19,503 nucleotides of DNA, from positions 1 through 19,503 of the forward strand of contig JABABO010000120.1 in the NCBI GenBank assembly GCA_014238195.1, read 5' to 3'. Position 1 is the first letter of the stretch, and the number at the start of each line of letters is the position of its first letter. This DNA comes from Kordiimonadaceae bacterium. Its GTDB lineage: Bacteria > Pseudomonadota > Alphaproteobacteria > Sphingomonadales > Kordiimonadaceae. The position numbers and the translations under genes are program-made. Of this stretch, positions 1 to 7,486 are shown one piece after another. A model generated the notes under the pieces. It had not been told where the DNA came from, ran no database searches, and was given only the letters and a program-made list of their open reading frames with translations.

Positions 1-348
1 CATCACACCTTGAACTTTTACTGGGCCCACTTTGGGCACAAAAATATTACCCTGTGCATCAACCACCAAATCACCAGCAAATTCAAAACCACCCCACAGC
101 TGCAAACTAACCGTGTCACCGATCGCCACTTCATAAGTGGGATTAAAACCCAAAAATGACTGGTCTGCGAATTTTCCACCAAATATCCACGATCCAAAAG
201 CCTCATGCGATTTTTTGATCACCATGTTTTGATTGGCAGGTGGTTGAACACCAGCACCCTTAACATTTTGCGATTGAGCCTGAGCAGAAACAGACATCAA
301 AACCACCAAACAAAAGCGCATGGTTAAACCCGTTAGAAACTTAAACAT
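1..348 (-). CDS. kpsD: Capsule/polysaccharide export outer-membrane protein, KpsD/Wza-like (3' end cut by window edge)
   Basis: The first 116 codons of a gene that runs off the left edge are visible; no stop is reached. The product starts MFKFLTGLTMRFCLVVLM and has a classic signal peptide with a probable cleavage site after Ala-Gln-Ala (about residue 24), so it is exported. Residues about 70-115 read YEVAIGDTVSLQLWGGFEF followed by a stretch containing VDAQGNIFVPKVGPVKVQG. This is the recognisable start of the polysaccharide-export (Wza/KpsD) domain, with its Y-x-x-x-x-GD and dGni-x-x-P-x-vG signatures. In group 2 capsule systems this protein forms the outer-membrane/periplasmic part of the export channel. 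Its ATG overlaps the end of kpsE by 8 bp (ATGTTTAA), so the two are probably translationally coupled. An internal Met10 is an alternative start. Family call is firm; the specific symbol rests on context. Confidence 0.85.
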   Translation of the reverse strand, partial: MFKFLTGLTMRFCLVVLMSVSAQAQSQNVKGAGVQPPANQNMVIKKSHEAFGSWIFGGKFADQSFLGFNPTYEVAIGDTVSLQLWGGFEFAGDLVVDAQGNIFVPKVGPVKVQGVM

Positions 349-1567
349 CACGGTGCTCCCGTATCGTTGCAAGGATCATAGATATAATCCCATAAGCCAA
401 GCTTAAAAAAACAAACAGGCTAATTAAATTATAGATTTTTTGAGGATACAAGGCTTCATCTGGTAAGCTTGGCGACTGCACAACAACCAAGTGTTTTAAC
501 TTTCTGTAAGCATCGACACGCGCTTGCTCGTACCCTACTAATGTCGATTGATAAAGATCGGATGCCAATCGCATGTCTAATTGAACCATTTGGTATTCAG
601 CAGCCACATCATTAAGTGTTTCACTATTTTGGCCAGTCAATTTTTCCTGCTCCTGTGCCATTTGTTGCTCTAGTGCTAATATTTTATCCCTGAGCGCAAC
701 CAGCTCTGCTGCTGTTTCATTCAGATAGCTCGCCATTGCTTTTTCTTCAGACTGAAGGATAGCCAATTGCCCTTGTAATTGATTGAGAACACCTTGCAAT
801 GTTTGGCTAGAAGTATTTGGATTCAAAAGGTTATTTTCATTTTGAAAAGCCAGCAAAACACCACGTGCCTCATTCATTGACGTTTTGGCTCTATTCATTT
901 CTTGCTCAACAAAAGCAATTTCGTCTAGCGCTATTTTCTGACTGACACGATTTATAAAGGATTCCGCTTGACGGTTAATCTCCTGAGCAATTTTTAAAGA
1001 CATTTCTGCCGTAAAGGCCTGAACCTCAAGCATTAAAATATTGCTTTCAGGGTCTAGGGACAAAGAAACCATTGAGCGAAAATACTCTAAAAATTCTTCT
1101 TGTGTAGGCTCTAATTTAAGGCGCGTTAAGAAATCCCAATCTCGATTTGAATAATGCTGTTTTAAATTAATTGCGTTATCAAGGTACCGCAACATATCTG
1201 AAGACAATATATATTCCTGCATGAGCAACGAATCTTGCGATCCAGACGCTAAGCCTGTCACCGTTGGTAGCTGAATGGTCGTGGCACTAGATGTATCAGA
1301 AGATTTAACATAAACTTGTGAAACCGTAACATATCGATCTGACGCTAATAGACCATAAAATAATGCCGCAAGAACCATAAACGCAAGCACCCAGCTATAA
1401 GTCAATTTACTGAATAAAAAGGACAAAAGATTTGCAAAGCTGAGCTGTTCTGACCAGCCATCGCTAAAGATGCCCATAAAAATCGCTGGCGGCGCCGATT
1501 TTTCTGTGCGCGTATTTTCTGTGCGCATAGATGATGCGTTCTTTAATTTTGAAAGTACCGATGCCAT
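341..1567 (-). CDS. kpsE: Capsule export inner-membrane adaptor, BexC/CtrB/KpsE family
   Basis: 408 residues, the usual size for the family. A cytoplasmic N-terminus of about 55 residues is followed by a transmembrane helix (about 57-75, YSWVLAFMVLAALFYGLL). Then comes a large periplasmic part with a long Gln/Glu/Leu-rich coiled coil (about 210-330), the conserved Pro-rich motif PDEALYP (369-375) and a second transmembrane helix (about 380-402). This two-helix, coiled-coil layout is typical of KpsE/CtrB/BexC, which link the KpsMT ABC transporter to the outer-membrane channel. A GGAG element six bases before the ATG supports the chosen start; Met14 is an alternative and lies in a short 15-bp duplication. 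The gene follows kpsT after 91 bp that contain a stem-loop, and its stop overlaps the kpsD-like start by 8 bp. Confidence 0.93.
   Translation of the reverse strand: MASVLSKLKNASSMRTENTRTEKSAPPAIFMGIFSDGWSEQLSFANLLSFLFSKLTYSWVLAFMVLAALFYGLLASDRYVTVSQVYVKSSDTSSATTIQLPTVTGLASGSQDSLLMQEYILSSDMLRYLDNAINLKQHYSNRDWDFLTRLKLEPTQEEFLEYFRSMVSLSLDPESNILMLEVQAFTAEMSLKIAQEINRQAESFINRVSQKIALDEIAFVEQEMNRAKTSMNEARGVLLAFQNENNLLNPNTSSQTLQGVLNQLQGQLAILQSEEKAMASYLNETAAELVALRDKILALEQQMAQEQEKLTGQNSETLNDVAAEYQMVQLDMRLASDLYQSTLVGYEQARVDAYRKLKHLVVVQSPSLPDEALYPQKIYNLISLFVFLSLAYGIISMILATIREHRDV
1500..1529 (-). repeat. Two tandem 15-bp units inside the kpsE 5' end
   Basis: On the plus strand TTTTCTGTGCGCGTA is followed directly by TTTTCTGTGCGCATA, two 15-bp copies with one difference. 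In the kpsE frame the units encode MRTEN and TRTEK (residues 14-23), part of the cytoplasmic tail before the first membrane helix. The unit length keeps the reading frame, so copy-number change would lengthen or shorten the tail without breaking the gene. Confidence 0.7.
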
Positions 1568-1615
1568 GGGCGCTCCGAATGTTCATTAGATAATAGACGT
1601 AGACTCATATAAAAG

Positions 1616-1640
1616 GCTTATAAGCAGAAAAGCTTATAGC
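1616..1640 (-). terminator. Stem-loop between kpsT and kpsE (possible attenuator or weak terminator)
   Basis: Read on the minus strand, GCTATAAGC and GCTTATAAGC form a stem of nine base pairs with one bulged base around a TTTTCT loop. It is followed by C and four T residues. It starts 19 bases after the kpsT stop and ends about 50 bases before the kpsE start. The short T-run makes it at best a partial terminator, or a stability element that lets kpsT and kpsE be expressed at different levels. Confidence 0.35.
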
Positions 1641-1658
1641 ATGTAAAATTTTATTGTC

Positions 1659-2309
1659 TCATAAGTTTTCATAGCGATAAATTCCACGCTCAATACTTTC
1701 ATAAAATTCCGCATTCCCATGGGACAAAACCAAAACAGCATTACAATGGTCACGGATAGTAGACACATTATGAGAAACCATTACAATATTAGATGTTTCC
1801 CTCTTTGACTGCAAAGCCTCTTTACATTTTTTTGCAAAGGAAGCATCCCCTACAGACATAATTTCATCAATCAGATAGGTATCAAAATCAATTGCCATGC
1901 TAACCGCAAAAGAATATTTAGAACGCATTCCTGAACTGTAATTAACAAGGGGAAGATCAAACATTTGGCCAAGTTCCGAGAAGTCCTGCACATAATCTTC
2001 TATGCTTTTGGACCGACTAAGGCCATGGATCCGACAGACAAAACGTACATTTTCACGCCCAGTCATTGTGCTTTGCAGCCCCGACGAAAGGGCCAGAGGC
2101 CAAGATATAAATCGGTTCGCCTTCACTTTCCCAGATGAAGGAAAGTCAATCCCTCCGATCAGACGCAAAAGGGTAGATTTTCCCGCGCCGTTCAATCCCA
2201 ATATCGCAATATCACGATCATCAGGTAACGCGAAACTGAGGGATTTAAACACATACCTTGGCCCAAAGCGGGTCGGATAGTATTTAGTTACATTATTAAA
2301 CGCAATCAT
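1659..2309 (-). CDS. kpsT: Capsule exporter ABC ATPase KpsT
   Basis: 216 residues from the ATG at 2309. Visible ABC motifs are Walker A GLNGAGKST (38-46), the ABC signature as YSSGMRSK (124-131), Walker B YLIDEI (145-150) and the switch His180 in MVSHN. The YSSGM signature and short length are typical of KpsT/CtrD/BexA-type ATPases (ABC-2 polysaccharide exporters). A reading frame continues 23 codons upstream, but the internal ATG gives the family's normal start (MIAFNNVTKYYPT) and makes an ATGA overlap of 4 bp with the kpsM stop, so I chose it. The protein powers translocation of the finished capsule chain by KpsM across the inner membrane. Confidence 0.95.
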   Translation of the reverse strand: MIAFNNVTKYYPTRFGPRYVFKSLSFALPDDRDIAILGLNGAGKSTLLRLIGGIDFPSSGKVKANRFISWPLALSSGLQSTMTGRENVRFVCRIHGLSRSKSIEDYVQDFSELGQMFDLPLVNYSSGMRSKYSFAVSMAIDFDTYLIDEIMSVGDASFAKKCKEALQSKRETSNIVMVSHNVSTIRDHCNAVLVLSHGNAEFYESIERGIYRYENL

Positions 2310-3088
2310 GAGGCCACCATGCGTTTCCAACTTAGTCGGTAGCTCATAAGTGCCAACGCCAAAACACCAATAGTCCATGAAAGGAAATATTGCACATCTG
2401 AAACAGGGCTCGTATAAGAAGAAAGCCAGTTTTCACGAATAAGTTCCATCGCATGAACGAGCGGATTCCATGCAAGCCATGTACGATAAGGTTCAGGAAC
2501 AACTGTCATTGGGAAAAAAACTGCCGAAGTAAACAATATGGGCATTGTCAGTAGGCTAATAAGCTTTTCAATTTCCTTAGCAAAGCTAGCAACGATACAT
2601 GCTAAAATTCCAAAACCTGAAGCAAAAATCAGCAAAACTAATCCATAAAAAAACACAGGAAGTGGATTCGTTGGCGCGGGTGAAAAACCAAACCACATAA
2701 GCCCCAAAGCAATCACCACACCAGCAACAACACAAAGACCACCTTCGATAACAGTTCGCGCTAAAAAAACATCAAACAAGCTAACTTGGCGAAAACCAAG
2801 AATACTGCGCGCACCAGATAATGCACCCATATTTTTTTTCATTGTTTGTTGCCATAGGAGCTTGAAAGTCAGGAAAGCCGAAAAAATAAAAACTGCTGGT
2901 TCAGCATAACCAAATTCACCCCGCCCGCGCGCACCAAACAGCAAAATAAAGAGAGTGATCATGAGAACAGGTTCAAGGATGATCCAAGCATTACCAAAAG
3001 TGTATTGGCTAAATCGGCTCGTCATTTCCCGAACAAAAATAGCAAAAATAACATCTTTTTGGATGGACAGTGAGGATCTTTTTTGCAT
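2306..3088 (-). CDS. kpsM: Capsule exporter ABC-2 permease KpsM
   Basis: 260 residues with an N-terminal amphipathic stretch and about six hydrophobic segments (about 34-52, 64-82, 111-134, 144-168, 177-193 and 230-248), the arrangement of ABC-2 type permeases. The conserved C-terminal region with WNPLVHAMELIRE, just before the last helix, is a hallmark of KpsM/CtrC/BexB proteins. It forms the membrane channel for capsular polysaccharide together with the ATPase encoded by the next gene, which it overlaps by 4 bp (ATGA). It lies 37 bp after kpsF, so kpsF-kpsM-kpsT probably share one transcript. The ribosome-binding site before the ATG is weak. Confidence 0.95.
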   Translation of the reverse strand: MQKRSSLSIQKDVIFAIFVREMTSRFSQYTFGNAWIILEPVLMITLFILLFGARGRGEFGYAEPAVFIFSAFLTFKLLWQQTMKKNMGALSGARSILGFRQVSLFDVFLARTVIEGGLCVVAGVVIALGLMWFGFSPAPTNPLPVFFYGLVLLIFASGFGILACIVASFAKEIEKLISLLTMPILFTSAVFFPMTVVPEPYRTWLAWNPLVHAMELIRENWLSSYTSPVSDVQYFLSWTIGVLALALMSYRLSWKRMVAS

Positions 3089-3125
3089 GTTTATATTCTA
3101 CTAATTTTGCCAGCCTCAAGCGCAA

Positions 3126-4133
3126 TTAAACATCTTCGTGCTTATAAACACCAACAAAGCACCCCTCAGTGTCAACTGCGATTAAAAACTTCACTTCGTC
3201 TGAGCGCATCATAATTTCAGCTTCATCAACGATTTTTTCTTGATTGATCAAGGAAAATTCTTGGCTCATACATTGAAGTGCTGTCACCTCACGGATACGG
3301 CGCGTCACACGCAAAGCCACAGCGAGCTGCCCTTTAGTCACAACACCAATTGGTTTATGGTCCTCATCAATAACAACAGCAACCCCCGCTGGTCCCCCCG
3401 CCATCTCAGCAGCAAGTTCCAATAAGACCATCGTTGGTTCAACAGTTGGAATACTACTGCCTTTCAACATAACATCATTGACTTTTTTCAAAAGACGACG
3501 CCCGAGCGAGCCGCCAGGGTGATACCGAGCAAAATCACGTGGATGAAAATCGCGCAATGTCATCAAAGCAATGGCAATTGCATCCCCCATCGCAGATGTA
3601 ACAACAATAGATGTCGTAGGAACCAAATTATTCGGGCAGACTTCTTCGCTTACTGGAATTTCTAAGACAACATCAGAGGCCCTACCTAGGGTCGATGATT
3701 TCGCACCCGTTATAGAAATAATTTTATTGCCGAAAGACTTCAACGATGGCAATAACTGCACAATTTCTTGCGTCTCCCCAGAGTAAGAAATCAAAAGCAA
3801 GCTACTGCCTGCTGTAACCATACCCAAATCACCATGCGATGCTTCCGCTGGGTGTAAGAAAAACGAAGGTGTCCCCGTTGAAGCAAGCGTGGCAGAAATT
3901 TTACGCCCAACGTGCCCAGATTTGCCCATACCAATCACGATAACATGGCCCGTCGTGTTTAAAATTAAGCGCAGGACCGCTTCATACGACGCTTCATCAT
4001 AGGTTTGTGCTAATCGCTCCAATGCTTGGCCCTGTTTTAAAAATGAGCCACCAATATCAATAATGGTGTCGCCTAGATCAACCTGATACGCACTAGGCAA
4101 CTCCAGAACATTAGTTTCAGCAGAACGTTCCAT
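3126..4133 (-). CDS. kpsF: D-arabinose 5-phosphate isomerase, KpsF/KdsD family
   Basis: 335 residues: a sugar-isomerase (SIS) domain at about 50-185 followed by two CBS domains (about 220-270 and 288-333). The segment IGMGKSGHVGRKI (67-79) and HPAEASHGDLGM (94-105) are nearly identical to known KdsD/KpsF proteins. By alignment with E. coli KdsD from memory, the catalytic residues K59, E111, E152 and H193 correspond to K71, E123, E164 and H205, all present with the same spacing. The enzyme interconverts ribulose-5-phosphate and arabinose-5-phosphate, the first committed step to Kdo. It heads the kpsF-kpsM-kpsT run and is separated from kpsS by 215 bp with a stem-loop, so it may have its own promoter. 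Kdo genes kdsABC lie further right in the same window. Confidence 0.95.
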   Translation of the reverse strand: MERSAETNVLELPSAYQVDLGDTIIDIGGSFLKQGQALERLAQTYDEASYEAVLRLILNTTGHVIVIGMGKSGHVGRKISATLASTGTPSFFLHPAEASHGDLGMVTAGSSLLLISYSGETQEIVQLLPSLKSFGNKIISITGAKSSTLGRASDVVLEIPVSEEVCPNNLVPTTSIVVTSAMGDAIAIALMTLRDFHPRDFARYHPGGSLGRRLLKKVNDVMLKGSSIPTVEPTMVLLELAAEMAGGPAGVAVVIDEDHKPIGVVTKGQLAVALRVTRRIREVTALQCMSQEFSLINQEKIVDEAEIMMRSDEVKFLIAVDTEGCFVGVYKHEDV

Positions 4134-4268
4134 AAGGTTCCCCGATTTTCCCTGTTAATAAAAACTGACTACATTCGTAGCATTCATAAGCTTATTTTTG
4201 CTTCCTAAACAAAATACCTACCCATATTTAGCGACAAACTAACATACCAATCCCTCAAACTCAACAGT

Positions 4269-4310
4269 CTGTTTATAAAAGCTTTTTTAGAAAAAAACTT
4301 TTATAAACAG
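4269..4310 (-). terminator. Long AT-rich inverted repeat between kpsS and kpsF
   Basis: CTGTTTATAAAAG (4269-4281) and CTTTTATAAACAG (4298-4310) are perfect 13-bp inverted copies. Inside them six T residues (4283-4288) can pair with the A-run at 4291-4297, leaving one bulged C, so the full stem is about 19 bp with a tiny loop. It lies 38 bp after the kpsS stop and about 135 bp before the kpsF start. The stem is AT-rich and lacks a terminal T-run, so it is not a textbook rho-independent terminator. It could act as a terminator, an mRNA 3' end stabiliser or a protein-binding site. The rest of 4134-4348 shows only a 10-bp palindrome ATAAGCTTAT (4186-4195) and no convincing promoter. Confidence 0.5.
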
Positions 4311-4348
4311 CATATCAGCCCACACCAAATTAAACCTAACAACTATGG

Positions 4349-5569
4349 CTAAGGGCTGAAAATGTCAGGAATAAGGCAAGATACGACATATTGAGCAGTA
4401 TCCTTGCGCTGCTTATAAAAAGAACCAGGGAACTGCGTGTGCACTTTTAAGGCTTCTAGAAAGTGCGTACACCCTTGCTTATCAGCGGGTTCAGGCACTT
4501 TGAAAAATTCAACGAGAGACTGCCCAGACGTTAATCCACAGGATTTAGCGATAGCTTCACCAAGCATCAATGTGGGAATGCTTTTTGATAATGCTTCAAC
4601 CCCTACCGTGCTGTTAATCGTAATACAAGCCGTTGTCAGGTCTAAAATTTCATGAACCGAAGGTGAAAAAAGATAATGCACCCGCCCCTGTAAACTGTGG
4701 GCATCTATATGTTGGTCGATCAGTTTTGCATAATGATTAAAACCACGATCCATTGGGTGATGTTTGAATAAGATATGGTCCTCAGGACTTGCAGACTGTG
4801 CAAAACCTGCGATTATATGTTCGATAAAGGTTTCAATCGTACCATAGGGGGAGTGATATAAAATTTGTGAATCAATCGCTACCTGCAAGGGCACAAAAAA
4901 TAATTTACCCGTGCACTGGGCGGTAATATTTTGTAACTCGTGCTGTTCAGTAATGTCATAATAGACTTTTCGCCAAACAGACTTTAACCATTTAATGCGC
5001 TCAATATAGCCATTATCAGGTCGGTGATGGGCATACCCTTGAAACTTTTTGTATTTTTTGGGGCGTGTATGGGCATCCTTCATATAATAGTAACGATACC
5101 CATAATTAATTTGCCACCAATGTACTGGCCCAACCAAAAGCGGTTTAGGTGGGGCTGATGTATTCTTACAGCCTTTTAAAAAAACATCTGGAAACAATGA
5201 ATTTGCATTATTACCACCTGCTTCCAATGTTATATATCCTGGGCGCAGATAGCCCTCTTCAAACGCGTAAAATAAGACACCCCTTTCACCGCAAATTTTT
5301 GCCGCAACACGGTGGTAAAAACGCATATCACCATAAACAAACACGGCCCGAATGGGGTAGCTCTCTAAATAAGATTGTAAATAGTCACCCCACTGGTCTG
5401 GCGGATCAAGATAATCAACGACATGATCTGCACCCGAAAAATACGCATCGCCACCGTTAAAATTAATTTTATGAGTAGGCACACCTTCTTGGGAAAAGGC
5501 TATTGCTAAATCCTTAAAAAAGGGGCCAAGCGGGCCTTGCAATAGTAAAATATCGCCTCGCCTGCTCAT
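4349..5569 (-). CDS. kpsS: Capsule beta-Kdo transferase KpsS
   Basis: 406 residues. The N-terminus, with QGPLGPFFKDLA (11-22) and then KINFNGGDAYF, is the recognisable start of KpsS-type capsule polysaccharide synthesis proteins. The central FVYGDMRFYH, the FEEGYLRPGYITLE segment and LFKHHPMDRG further on are other conserved blocks. KpsS is cytoplasmic or membrane-associated and in characterised systems adds the first beta-Kdo to lyso-phosphatidylglycerol, after which KpsC extends the linker. The gene is 3 bp after cysNC, so it is expected to be co-transcribed with the sulfate-activation genes. It is followed by a 215-bp gap with a stem-loop. Family membership is clear; the reaction is from the family. 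Confidence 0.92.
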   Translation of the reverse strand: MSRRGDILLLQGPLGPFFKDLAIAFSQEGVPTHKINFNGGDAYFSGADHVVDYLDPPDQWGDYLQSYLESYPIRAVFVYGDMRFYHRVAAKICGERGVLFYAFEEGYLRPGYITLEAGGNNANSLFPDVFLKGCKNTSAPPKPLLVGPVHWWQINYGYRYYYMKDAHTRPKKYKKFQGYAHHRPDNGYIERIKWLKSVWRKVYYDITEQHELQNITAQCTGKLFFVPLQVAIDSQILYHSPYGTIETFIEHIIAGFAQSASPEDHILFKHHPMDRGFNHYAKLIDQHIDAHSLQGRVHYLFSPSVHEILDLTTACITINSTVGVEALSKSIPTLMLGEAIAKSCGLTSGQSLVEFFKVPEPADKQGCTHFLEALKVHTQFPGSFYKQRKDTAQYVVSCLIPDIFSP

Positions 5570-5572
5570 GGC

Positions 5573-7486
5573 TTAAGCCCCATTAGCAATTAAATACCCA
5601 TGTGTTTCTAGATATGTAATAATTTGGTCCGCACATTCTTCGGCAGAAAACTGGTCTGTTTTTACATGTATTTCCGCTGTTTCTGGCACTTCATAAGGGC
5701 TATCAAAGCCAGTAAAATTCTTAATTTCACCTGCTTTTGCCTTCTGATACAGGCCTTTTGGATCGCGCTCAGCGCATACTTCAATGGGTGTATCAATAAA
5801 AACTTCAATAAATTCTCGGTCATGCATCATCGAGCGTACCAAGCGCCGTTCCGAGCGAAACGGGCTAATAAAACTGGTCAGCACCATCAATCCAGCGTCC
5901 ACCATTAGCTTTGAAACTTCGCCAACGCGCCTAATATTTTCGACACGGTCAACATCGGTAAATCCAAGGTCTTGATTAAGGCCATGCCGAACATTATCCC
6001 CGTCCAACACATAAGTATGGCGGTCCATTGCAAACAATCGTTTTTCTACAATATTGGCTATGGTTGATTTCCCAGAACCCGAAAACCCAGTGAACCAAAG
6101 TGTTGCAGGGGTTTGGCGCTTCATATTAGCTCGGGTTTCTTTATCAACATCCATCGCTTGCCAATGAATATTACTGGCTCTGCGCAAAGCAAAATCAATC
6201 ATCCCTGCGCCAACTGTATTGTTGGTCATACGGTCGATAATAATAAAAGACCCCATTTCACGGTTTTCAGCATACGGGTCAAAGGCTATGCGGCTATCAA
6301 GGCTGATATTACAAACCCCAATCTCGTTCAGCTCTAGCTGCTTACCTGCCACATGCTCCAGTGTGTTGACATTCACTTTATGCTTTAGGTCTGTAATAGT
6401 TCCAGGCACTGTTTGATTAACCGTTTTTATTAAATAAGGACGCCCTGGTAGCAGTGCCTCCTGCGCCATCCAAATAATCTTTGATTCAAATTGATCGGCG
6501 GCTTCACAAGGGTCATCAATCCCTGCAATAATATCCCCGCGCGATATATCAACCTCATCCTCAAGGGTAAGGGTTACAGCTTCACCAGCAACCGCTTGCG
6601 GTATATCCCCGTCATACGTTACAATGGATTTTACAATTGTTGTGACAGCGCTTGGCAATACCTTAATAGCATCCCCTACACTCACGCTGCCCGCCGTAAT
6701 TGTCCCTGAAAAGCCCCTAAAATCTAAGTTCGGGCGGTTAACCCATTGCACCGGCAACCTTAACGGTCCTTCTGAGCGCCCATCTTCGACTTGCACTGTT
6801 TCTAAAAAATGCATCAAGGATGGCCCATCATACCAAGGCATTGCATCGCTTTTGGCAAGGATATTATCGCCCTTTAAGGCCGACAGAGGAATACATGTGA
6901 TATGCTGAATATTAAGCCCAGTTGCAAATTTGCGGTAGGCTAACTCAATATCCTGCAAAACTTTTTGACTATATTCAACAAGGTCCATCTTATTGACCGC
7001 AACAACAACATGTTTGATGCCCAGCAAACTTGCTATAAAGCTATGCCGACGTGTCTGGATTAATATGCCCTTACGCGCATCAACAAGCAAGATCGCCACA
7101 TCAGCCATGGAGGCCCCTGTCGCCATATTGCGGGTATATTGTTCGTGCCCTGGGGTATCAGCGACAATAAATTTGCGTTTGTCCGTTGAAAAGAAACGGT
7201 ATGCGACATCAATTGTTATACCTTGTTCGCGCTCGGCAGCTAAACCATCAACTAGCAAAGCAAAATCAATGTCTTCCCCTTGGGTTCCCATTTTTTTGCT
7301 ATCGTTTTCAAGAGCATTCAATTGATCTTCAAAAATCAGCTTGCTGTCATATAATAGCCGTCCAATCAATGTTGATTTGCCATCATCGACACTGCCGCAA
7401 GTAATAAAACGCAGCATTGACTTTTCTTCCTGCGCTTGCAGATAGGCTTCAATATCTTCGGCAATCAGGTCATCATGATGTGACAT
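5573..7486 (-). CDS. cysNC: Bifunctional sulfate adenylyltransferase large subunit / APS kinase (CysNC, NodQ-like)
   Basis: 637 residues in two parts. Residues about 25-440 are the CysN GTPase subunit of ATP sulfurylase, with GSVDDGKST (31-39), DTPGHEQYTRN (110-120) and NKMD (165-168). Residues about 458-637 are APS kinase (CysC), with a second P-loop GFSGSGKST (467-475) and the APS-binding block DGDNVRHGLN (495-504). With CysD it turns ATP and sulfate into APS using GTP hydrolysis and then phosphorylates APS to PAPS. Fusions of this kind (NodQ, CysNC) are common in Proteobacteria and supply PAPS either to assimilation or to sulfotransferases. The start overlaps the cysD stop by one base (TAATG). 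Its place between kpsC and kpsS suggests a role in sulfating a surface glycan, which is inference. Confidence 0.96.
   Translation of the reverse strand: MSHHDDLIAEDIEAYLQAQEEKSMLRFITCGSVDDGKSTLIGRLLYDSKLIFEDQLNALENDSKKMGTQGEDIDFALLVDGLAAEREQGITIDVAYRFFSTDKRKFIVADTPGHEQYTRNMATGASMADVAILLVDARKGILIQTRRHSFIASLLGIKHVVVAVNKMDLVEYSQKVLQDIELAYRKFATGLNIQHITCIPLSALKGDNILAKSDAMPWYDGPSLMHFLETVQVEDGRSEGPLRLPVQWVNRPNLDFRGFSGTITAGSVSVGDAIKVLPSAVTTIVKSIVTYDGDIPQAVAGEAVTLTLEDEVDISRGDIIAGIDDPCEAADQFESKIIWMAQEALLPGRPYLIKTVNQTVPGTITDLKHKVNVNTLEHVAGKQLELNEIGVCNISLDSRIAFDPYAENREMGSFIIIDRMTNNTVGAGMIDFALRRASNIHWQAMDVDKETRANMKRQTPATLWFTGFSGSGKSTIANIVEKRLFAMDRHTYVLDGDNVRHGLNQDLGFTDVDRVENIRRVGEVSKLMVDAGLMVLTSFISPFRSERRLVRSMMHDREFIEVFIDTPIEVCAERDPKGLYQKAKAGEIKNFTGFDSPYEVPETAEIHVKTDQFSAEECADQIITYLETHGYLIANGA

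Noticed and set aside
2310..2378. Upstream extension of kpsT by 23 codons
   Set aside because: It overlaps the end of kpsM, has no family similarity, and the ATGA-coupled internal start gives the standard N-terminus.
5149..5460. Plus-strand open frames of 60-145 codons throughout the window, such as this one
   Set aside because: They all lie opposite strongly recognised minus-strand genes and show no recognisable motifs.
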